From contig PFUL01000087.1 of the NCBI GenBank assembly GCA_002790095.1, positions 20,094 to 84,093 on the forward strand: a stretch of DNA of 64,000 nucleotides. The letters are read 5' to 3'. The DNA is from Elusimicrobia bacterium CG_4_9_14_3_um_filter_62_55. Lineage in GTDB: Bacteria > Elusimicrobiota > Elusimicrobia > UBA1565. Shown piece by piece: positions 57,947-64,000 of the stretch. A program made the translations under genes and the position numbers. The notes beneath the pieces were generated by a model. That model made no database searches. It was given only the letters and a program-made list of their open reading frames with translations, and had not been told where the DNA came from. Every line of letters begins with the position of its first letter. Within the stretch, counting starts at the first letter, position 1.

Positions 57947-59671
57947 ATGTTTCGCGAGTACCCGCGCGCCGCGGCTGCCGCGGCCGTGCTTTGGCTGATG
58001 GGGGCGTTTTTCGGCGTTTCGTTCATTCGCTCCGCAGCGGCGACCTATGATGAGCCCGTTCACTTGGCGAGCGGGTATTCCTACTGGCTCCCCGGCCGCT
58101 ACCGATTGAACGTCTCGGATCATCCTCCGTTGGCGGAGATGTGGGCGGCCCTCCCGCTGTTGGCGATGAGGCCGGGGTTCAACCGCGCGCATCCGGACTG
58201 GATCCGGATGCGGCGCTACCCGTTCGCCGACGCGTTCCTCTATCAGAACCGCATCCCGCCCGGCATGATGCTCAACGCCGCGCGTCTCTTTTCATTTCTT
58301 ACGCTTTTCGCTGCGCTCGGCGCGATGTTGTTCGCGTGGGGGATGCGCCTGGGAGGCCCCGGCGCGGCGGTGGGCGCGGTGGGCGCGGCGGCGCTCACGC
58401 CCGTGTTGTTTTCAAATCTGGCCTTGGTGACGACGGACGGATTGCCGGCGGTCGCGTATTTCGCCGTTTTCTTTCTTCTCTCGGACCGGCCGTTGACCCG
58501 GCGGCGGTTCGCGGCGGCCGGGGCCGCCGCCGGAGCGGCGCTTGCGGCCAAATTCAGCATGATCGTTCTTCCCGTGTTCGCCGCGGGGATCCTGCTCGTG
58601 GACCGGGGAATGCTCGCGCGAGAGGCGCGGGAAGAGGTCGCGGGTTCGCGGGAATCCCGAAAGCGCAGGAAAGGCGAACGGCGCATCGCCGTTTCGGGTT
58701 TTGACTGGCCGGGTCTTCTTTTGGCCGCGGGCGTTTGCGCGGCGGTGATTGCGGCCGCGTACCGTGTCGCTCAGTTGGATTTGTTCTTCGAAGGGCTGCG
58801 TGCCACGCTTCGCCGTCTCGGCGGGGATCGCGCGTCGTATCTGATGGGGGCTCATTCGGTGAAGGGTTTCGCTTTGTATTTTCCGATCGCGCTTTCCGTG
58901 AAAACCCCGCTGGTTGTGTTGGGACTCGCCGTCGGCGCGGCGCTTGCGTGGGGACGCAAGCCCGATCGCCGGGTGCTGTGGGCGCTTCTGCCCGGGCTCG
59001 CCTATTTCGCAACGGCGTTGACGTCCAAGCTTCAGATCGGCGTGCGGCACTTGCTCCCGATGATGCCGTTTCTTTGTCTGTGGGCCGGATGCGCCTGGGG
59101 TCGATTATGGGACCGTGCCGGCGGCCTCAGAGCGATCGCCTGCGCGTCGGCGCTATGGTGTTTGGTTTCGGTCGGCTTGGTCCATCCGCATTATTTGGCG
59201 TACTTCAACGAAATCGCGGGGGGGATGAACGGAGGCCACCGTTGGCTCGCCGATTCCAACTTGGATTGGGGGCAGGATCTCGAAGGACTCGGCCGCCTGC
59301 TGCGCTCCATGGGCAGTCCGCCGATTTATCTTTCGTATTTCGGAGTCGCGGACCCCTCCGCTTACGGCATTCGCTTCGTCCCGATCGTCCGAAACTGGAA
59401 CGTTCCGCGGGAAGGCGACGCGGTGGACCCGGCCGCTTCAGGACGCGTTCTCTACGCGATTTCCGCGACGATGCGCGCGACGGTTTACGAACCCGATAAG
59501 ACGATGTTCGATTGGTTGAAGACTCGAACGCCGGCGGCGACGATCGGGGGAAGCCTGTTCCTGTACGATTTGACCCGCGATCCCGAGGCGCGCATGGAAT
59601 TGGCTCGTCTCGCCGTTCGCGCCGAGGCGCCCAACGCCGCTGGCCTCGCCCGGAGCCTCCTGTTACAATGA
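57947..59671 (+). CDS. GT39/PMT-like membrane glycosyltransferase
   Basis: A 574-residue multi-span protein. The first luminal loop has the acidic TYDEPVHLASGYSYW and SDHPPLAEMW, matching the catalytic DE motif region of family-39/ArnT/PMT-like enzymes. Many Ala/Gly-rich membrane spans follow to about residue 430, and then a soluble tail with GGHRWLADSNLDWGQDLEGL. Such enzymes use polyprenyl-phosphate sugars as donors. ATG 57947 fits the conserved start; the open frame 5' of it is the shadow of the upstream gene. The stop overlaps the next gene by 4 nt. Confidence 0.87.
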   Translation: MFREYPRAAAAAAVLWLMGAFFGVSFIRSAAATYDEPVHLASGYSYWLPGRYRLNVSDHPPLAEMWAALPLLAMRPGFNRAHPDWIRMRRYPFADAFLYQNRIPPGMMLNAARLFSFLTLFAALGAMLFAWGMRLGGPGAAVGAVGAAALTPVLFSNLALVTTDGLPAVAYFAVFFLLSDRPLTRRRFAAAGAAAGAALAAKFSMIVLPVFAAGILLVDRGMLAREAREEVAGSRESRKRRKGERRIAVSGFDWPGLLLAAGVCAAVIAAAYRVAQLDLFFEGLRATLRRLGGDRASYLMGAHSVKGFALYFPIALSVKTPLVVLGLAVGAALAWGRKPDRRVLWALLPGLAYFATALTSKLQIGVRHLLPMMPFLCLWAGCAWGRLWDRAGGLRAIACASALWCLVSVGLVHPHYLAYFNEIAGGMNGGHRWLADSNLDWGQDLEGLGRLLRSMGSPPIYLSYFGVADPSAYGIRFVPIVRNWNVPREGDAVDPAASGRVLYAISATMRATVYEPDKTMFDWLKTRTPAATIGGSLFLYDLTRDPEARMELARLAVRAEAPNAAGLARSLLLQ

Positions 59672-62600
59672 CCCCGGGATCCATGGAAGAACTCGAGCGT
59701 CGTTTGCGCGGCTGGCGCCGCGAGCGCTGGTGTGCGCTCTGGTCGGAGGGCGGGACGCGCTTCGCGGCCCTGCTCGCGGGGACTTTGCTCGCGCTTTTAT
59801 TCGTCGACCGCTATTTTCCGCTGCGTCAGGAACTGCGCTGGGCGGCGTTTTGGGCTGGGGCCTTCGCGTTCGTCGTCGTCGCGTGGCGGGAACTTCTCGC
59901 GCCGCTTCGCGCGCTTCGCGCGTCGCCGCTTTTGCGCGCGGTCGGGGAGCGCCATCTTGAACTGCGGGAGTATTTGCTCGGGGCCTGGGAACTCGGCTCC
60001 GGGGGCGATTTCACCGGAACCTCTCGAACGCTCGCGCGCGAGCACGTGAAGAGAACCGAAGCGCTTCTTCGGCGGACGGCGGACGGCGAAACCTTCCCGT
60101 GGAAGCCTTCGCGAACGGCCTCCCGACGATTCATGTCCGTCGCGGCCTGCTGGGCGATCGGCATTCCGGCGATGGGCGGGCGGCCTCAATTTCAGCGCAT
60201 CCTGGCGCCGTGGAAAGACGCCCGGCTCGAAGAACGTCTGAGCGTCCGTCCGGGCGACGCGCGCGTCCCGTGGGGGGAACCCGTCGAGATTTCCGCAGAG
60301 TGGACGGACGGTTCCGCCGCCGCGGTCCCCGGACTTCTGATTCGTTCGGGAGACCCGGGGTGGTCGAGCGGAGCGTGGGACCGCGCGGAAAGAGGACGAT
60401 TTTCGTTTGCCGTCCGGTCGGTGACCGCCGATTTCGAGTACCGGATCGAATACGAGGGGGCTCGCACGCGCGCCTACCGGATCACGCCGGTTCCGGCGCC
60501 GCGGCTTGAAGCCCTGAGCGCGCGGGTTCATCTGCCCGGAGGGTCCCAAGCGGCGCGGGAAATCGAGCTCGAGGGAAGCGGGCGCATCGCGGCGCTTCGC
60601 CGCAGTTGGGTCGTCGTTCGGGGCCGCGAGACGCGCCCGCTCGCCTCGGCCGGGCTCGAGGTGTCTTTTCTGGGTCAGCCCGTGGCGATGAAGGCGAAGG
60701 GGGGCGGGGAGTGGGAAGCCGGGTTTCCGCTCAATGAAGACGGGCGGGTCCGCATTCTCGTGGAAGCCCGGGACGGGGGAACCGATCCCGATCCCGTGAC
60801 CTACACGCTTCACGCGCTCGACGACGCGGCGCCGCGGGTCGAATTGCTCTCCCCGGTGTTCGAGTTGGAGATCAGCCGTCGGGAGACCCTGCCGGTCGCG
60901 TACGAGGCCGAGGACGATTACGGTCTCAGCGAATTGGCGTTGGTGTTCGAAACGCGCGGTCGGACGGGGGAGACGGTGATTCCGCTTAAGCGTTTCCGCG
61001 ACCGTCCGGGAAGTTATCTCGGCGATTTCGCGTGGGAGCTCGCCGATTTTCCGGTCGGTTCTACGCTGGATTTTCGGATCCGGGCGACCGACGACGCGCG
61101 GCCGAATCCGCAGACATCGGTCTCCGCGAAAGGGATCTTGCGGATCGTCGATTTCGAGTCCAACCACGCGAAAACGGCGATGCACTGGATGGGCGCGGAG
61201 GCGGCTCTGGAGCGGCTCGCTCAAAAGGAATCAGGCATGCGGGAGCTTCTCGACGCGCTTGAGAAAGCGGACCGCTCTCCCGAGTCCGCCGAGCGTCTCG
61301 CCGAGTCCGAGCGCTCCCTCGACGCCGAGTGGCAGGCGGCGATCGAACGGATGAACTCCCTTTCGGAGGCGATGCGCCAGGACGCGTACGCGAATCCGGG
61401 AATGAGCGAAGCGTCGGCGGCGATGAAGGACGCGTTGGAGTCGCTGCGGCGTCGTGAACGGGAACACGCGCGCCAAGCGGCGCGCGAGGGCAAGCTTGCG
61501 CAGGCGAGTCGGGAGCACGCGGAACTCGAGAAGAAGGTCCGCCGCGCCGGGCAGATGCTCAACGAGGGGCGTGAACTTCAGGCCATGCAGGATTTCTGGG
61601 GAGAGGCCCACCGCATGGAGCGGGCCGGGAAGGACATCAGCGGAGCGCTCGATCGGATGGCGCAGGAGGCGAAGAGCGGCGCGGCCCCCAGCGCCGAGCA
61701 AAAGCGCGCGCTCGACGAAGCCATGCGGAAGCTGCGCGAGCAGATCGAGTCGGTGCAGAAGGCGATCGGGGATCTCCCGCGCACGCCGCCCGAAACGGAG
61801 AGGGCCGAGCGGCGCAAGGTGTACTCCGTCCCCCTGCTCGGAGCGAAGGAGAAGATGGACGCCCTTCAGGAGGCGTTGGCGCGAGGCGACTACGAGGAAG
61901 CCGCCCGGATCGCGAAAAATCTAGCCGAGCAGCTGAAGCGGGTTCACGAGGCGATCGCGAAAGCGGCTCAGGATCAGGCGCGGAGCGGCGGCGGCGACTC
62001 CCCGAGCGGCCGTATGGAGGAAATCGCCTCACAATGGGCGGAGGCGCTGGCCGAACAGCAGAAGGGATTTCAAATGACGGACGCGCTCGAAAGCGCCAAG
62101 CTCGAAGAACGCATGGACGAACAAAAGAAGCTCCTCAAGCGTCTCGCCGCGATGCAGCGGGAGGCGCTCAAAGATGCGGCGCTCGCCGGACCCGCGATGC
62201 CCATCGACGCGATCGAGTGGATGCGCCGCACCTTGGAGGAACTCGACGCCGAAAAAATCCGGGAGGCGCCGGGGTTCTTAGGGAGGACGATCGCGCGTCT
62301 GGACGGGCAGGCGCGCCGTTTGCAATCCCAGGCGCCGGAATCGGCCGCCGGGCTTGCCGCGATCTCCGCGCGGGAATCGGAGATCCTCGACGCGTTAAAG
62401 CGCGGAGCGCCGGAGCCCTCGATGGGCGAACGACGGCTCTCCGAAATGTTCGCCGCGAGCGCCGTGCAAAAACAGGCGAGCCGGAAGACGGAGGCGCTGG
62501 ACGGGAAGATCGAGAGTCTCGAAAGCGATTTCGGCGTGATCCCCGGAGAGGCCCGAGAATCTTTGTCGAAGGCGCGTGCGGAGCAAGGCGAGGCGGAGCG

Positions 62601-62940
62601 CGCTTTGCGGGAACGCGATACCGCCGGCGCTCGGGGACATCAGCAAAAGGCGATCGAACATCTGTCCGAAGGGAAGGAGCAAATGGAACAGGCCCGGCAG
62701 CGGCAGAAGTCGATTTCTGAGGGTTCTGCGGGGCCGTTCCAAGGCGGGCGCGGCGTCGCGCGTCCCGCCGGGCGCGGAGGACGAACGGGGCAGGATACCG
62801 GCTTCGTTCCGCTCCCGGGAGCGGAAGAGTATCAGCCCCCGCGGAGGATTCGCGAAGAGGTCGAGAAATCGCTTCGCGAAAAGCGGCCCCGCGCGTTCGA
62901 CGACGCCGTGGACGAATATTTGAAGAGGATGTCCCAATGA
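59668..62940 (+). CDS. large DUF4175-like membrane protein with long coiled coil
   Basis: A 1090-residue product from ATG 59668 (ATGA overlap). Two or three N-terminal membrane segments (about 25-85 and 145-165) precede Ig-like beta-rich domains (about 180-480). A very long Arg/Glu/Ala-rich coiled coil (about 495-990) follows, then a Gly-rich stretch and a short C-terminal FDDAVDEYLKRMSQ. Layout resembles DUF4175/TIGR02302 proteins (recollection). Function unknown. It overlaps the CpXC-like gene by 4 nt. Confidence 0.75.
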   Translation: MTPGSMEELERRLRGWRRERWCALWSEGGTRFAALLAGTLLALLFVDRYFPLRQELRWAAFWAGAFAFVVVAWRELLAPLRALRASPLLRAVGERHLELREYLLGAWELGSGGDFTGTSRTLAREHVKRTEALLRRTADGETFPWKPSRTASRRFMSVAACWAIGIPAMGGRPQFQRILAPWKDARLEERLSVRPGDARVPWGEPVEISAEWTDGSAAAVPGLLIRSGDPGWSSGAWDRAERGRFSFAVRSVTADFEYRIEYEGARTRAYRITPVPAPRLEALSARVHLPGGSQAAREIELEGSGRIAALRRSWVVVRGRETRPLASAGLEVSFLGQPVAMKAKGGGEWEAGFPLNEDGRVRILVEARDGGTDPDPVTYTLHALDDAAPRVELLSPVFELEISRRETLPVAYEAEDDYGLSELALVFETRGRTGETVIPLKRFRDRPGSYLGDFAWELADFPVGSTLDFRIRATDDARPNPQTSVSAKGILRIVDFESNHAKTAMHWMGAEAALERLAQKESGMRELLDALEKADRSPESAERLAESERSLDAEWQAAIERMNSLSEAMRQDAYANPGMSEASAAMKDALESLRRREREHARQAAREGKLAQASREHAELEKKVRRAGQMLNEGRELQAMQDFWGEAHRMERAGKDISGALDRMAQEAKSGAAPSAEQKRALDEAMRKLREQIESVQKAIGDLPRTPPETERAERRKVYSVPLLGAKEKMDALQEALARGDYEEAARIAKNLAEQLKRVHEAIAKAAQDQARSGGGDSPSGRMEEIASQWAEALAEQQKGFQMTDALESAKLEERMDEQKKLLKRLAAMQREALKDAALAGPAMPIDAIEWMRRTLEELDAEKIREAPGFLGRTIARLDGQARRLQSQAPESAAGLAAISARESEILDALKRGAPEPSMGERRLSEMFAASAVQKQASRKTEALDGKIESLESDFGVIPGEARESLSKARAEQGEAERALRERDTAGARGHQQKAIEHLSEGKEQMEQARQRQKSISEGSAGPFQGGRGVARPAGRGGRTGQDTGFVPLPGAEEYQPPRRIREEVEKSLREKRPRAFDDAVDEYLKRMSQ

Positions 62941-63578
62941 GCATCAAAGCGACCGTTGAAACCCGCTGTCCGGGAGGCTGCGAGCCGATCGAAGCAGAGG
63001 TTTGGAGCTTCGTGCGCGGGGATCGCGACGAAAATCTGCGGGATCGCCTGCTGGTGGGCGAGTTGAATCTCACCCTCTGCGACGAGTGCGGCAAGCATTT
63101 CACGCCGGAAGCGACCTTGGTCTATTTGGATCCGACCGTCCATCTGCTCGCCTTCGTGTTTCCCGCAAGCTACGAAAAAGAGGCGGAGCGCTGGCGCGTG
63201 AAGATGGCGGAGGACTATCGCGCGATGCGCGAGGCGTACGGCGACGCGATGGCGGTTCAGATCGAACCCCTCCAGCTCTTTGGGCTCGACATGCTGACCT
63301 CGTTGCTGCGCAAGGAAGACGCTTTGGAAGACGAAGTCGAGGTCGCGGAGTACTTCTGCCGATCGCTTTCGCTTTCTACGGCGAAAATCCCCCGGGGTTT
63401 TACGCGTCCCCGGCATCTCCCCCGGATTCTGCCCTATGCGGGGTCCGCGTTTTCTCGGGAAGCGGCCGTTCGCGGCGTCGGGGCCCTTCTCAAGGCGAAC
63501 GACCGGCTGAGGGCGTTCGAGTCATGGCGATCGTATCTGGAATCCGACGAGCCGGATCCACCTCGGGAATCCCGATGA
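62937..63578 (+). CDS. CpXC-domain-like protein
   Basis: A 213-residue soluble protein. The N-terminal TRCPGGCEPIEAEVW and later LTLCDECGKHFTPEATLVYL supply two Cys pairs, like the metal-binding CpXC fold. The rest is helical with RVKMAEDYRAMREAYGD. It overlaps both its upstream and downstream genes by 4 nt. Function unknown; a small zinc-binding accessory protein is likely. Confidence 0.7.
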   Translation: MSIKATVETRCPGGCEPIEAEVWSFVRGDRDENLRDRLLVGELNLTLCDECGKHFTPEATLVYLDPTVHLLAFVFPASYEKEAERWRVKMAEDYRAMREAYGDAMAVQIEPLQLFGLDMLTSLLRKEDALEDEVEVAEYFCRSLSLSTAKIPRGFTRPRHLPRILPYAGSAFSREAAVRGVGALLKANDRLRAFESWRSYLESDEPDPPRESR

Positions 63579-64000
63579 AGCTCGCGGCCGCTGAAACACG
63601 CCGGATTCGGAGACTGTACGCCGCCTCCGAAACGACTGGAATCGCGGTCTACGCCGTGGGCGGCTGCGTTCGCGACGCTCTGCTTCGGCGTGCAACGCGG
63701 GACATCGACCTCGTCGTCGACGGCGACGTCGAGGCGCTCGCGCGAGCGGTTCAAGCCGATTCGGGAGGCAGTTTCGAGGTGTTCGATCGGTTCAAGACGG
63801 TGCGCTTTCGTTGGCCCGACGGGGGCCGGGTCGATCTCGCGCGAGCCCGGACCGAGCGTTATCCGAAGCCGGCGGCGCTTCCCGTGGTGCGGCCCGCTCC
63901 ATTCCCCGAGGATTTAAAGCGCCGCGACTTCACGATCAACGCGATGGCGCGGCGCGTGGTCCAAAACGGCCTCGGCCCGCTGATTGATCCGTTCGGAGGA
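63575..64000 (+). CDS. CCA-adding enzyme / poly(A) polymerase, partial
   Basis: 142 residues are visible before the right edge. The class-II nucleotidyltransferase motif AVGGCVRDALLRRATRDIDL has the catalytic acidic pair, and RRDFTINAMARR and DPFGG are typical of CCA tRNA nucleotidyltransferases and bacterial poly(A) polymerases. ATG 63575 overlaps the upstream stop (ATGA). The helical body and any HD domain lie outside the window, so CCA and poly(A) activities cannot be distinguished. Confidence 0.92.
   Translation, partial: MKLAAAETRRIRRLYAASETTGIAVYAVGGCVRDALLRRATRDIDLVVDGDVEALARAVQADSGGSFEVFDRFKTVRFRWPDGGRVDLARARTERYPKPAALPVVRPAPFPEDLKRRDFTINAMARRVVQNGLGPLIDPFGG

Overview
The window is GC-rich, densely coded bacterial chromosome. 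Many neighbouring genes overlap by 4 nt (ATGA or GTGA). A diderm cell envelope is implied by lipobox proteins, an Omp85-type barrel and a second secreted protein with a barrel-like C-terminus. The gene content (nonulosonate glycan genes, GGDEF enzymes, a TPR/Ser-Thr kinase, very large Ala/Pro-rich secreted proteins, DUF4143 ATPases) suggests an uncultured-type lineage such as Elusimicrobiota. That placement is an inference from gene style only; no rRNA gene is present.

Region 1 (1-18695) is a surface-glycan island. A leftward operon (5339 to the left edge) carries Gfo/Idh oxidoreductase, CMP-sugar synthetase, SDR, glycosyltransferase-like protein, NeuB and a truncated NeuC. This gene set resembles legionaminic/sialic-type nonulosonate loci. 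A rightward operon (5471-9612) holds two unrecognised proteins, a radical SAM/SPASM enzyme, a 57-codon ORF and an ABC exporter. A second long leftward operon (18695-9590) holds two NAD-dependent sugar epimerases, a cytidylyltransferase-PfkB kinase fusion, another glycosyltransferase-like protein, a TPP-dependent E1 alpha/beta pair and two DegT aminotransferases.

Region 2 (18756-33746) is mixed housekeeping and accessory DNA: tlyA with a nucleotidyltransferase-like pair, a DUF4143 ATPase unit bounded by short repeats, paired small lipoproteins, a TPR receptor kinase, ssrA (tmRNA), two diguanylate cyclases, sppA, nnrE, a cyclophilin lipoprotein, an MBL-fold protein, tilS and a second DUF4143 ATPase. 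Both DUF4143 genes appear to have leaderless promoters of the same geometry.

Region 3 (33871-42987) holds a single-domain response regulator, fixCX, a small tetraheme c-type cytochrome, envelope proteins, a ROK kinase, an LhgO-type oxidase, queG and greA. The greA leader contains a terminator-like hairpin.

Region 4 (43081-47868) is the most novel part. A structured leader RNA precedes four co-directional genes: a radical SAM enzyme with a SPASM-type C-terminal cluster, a 50-residue Sec-exported Gly/Asp-rich peptide, an orphan membrane-anchored family-5 peptide-binding protein, and a hybrid sensor kinase. I read this as a candidate modified-peptide signalling circuit.

Region 5 (47939-51476) is a frameshifted gene followed by two toxin-antitoxin cassettes (HigB2/HigA2-like and YefM/YoeB-like). 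These are delimited by copies of a hairpin repeat, and the second is flanked by a diverged duplicate of the birA 3' end. Region 6 (51473-64000) contains nadC, uvrB, two repeated promoter-leader modules, a large secreted protein with two HExxH motifs, a GT39-type membrane glycosyltransferase, a DUF4175-like coiled-coil protein, a CpXC-like protein and the start of a CCA-adding enzyme gene.
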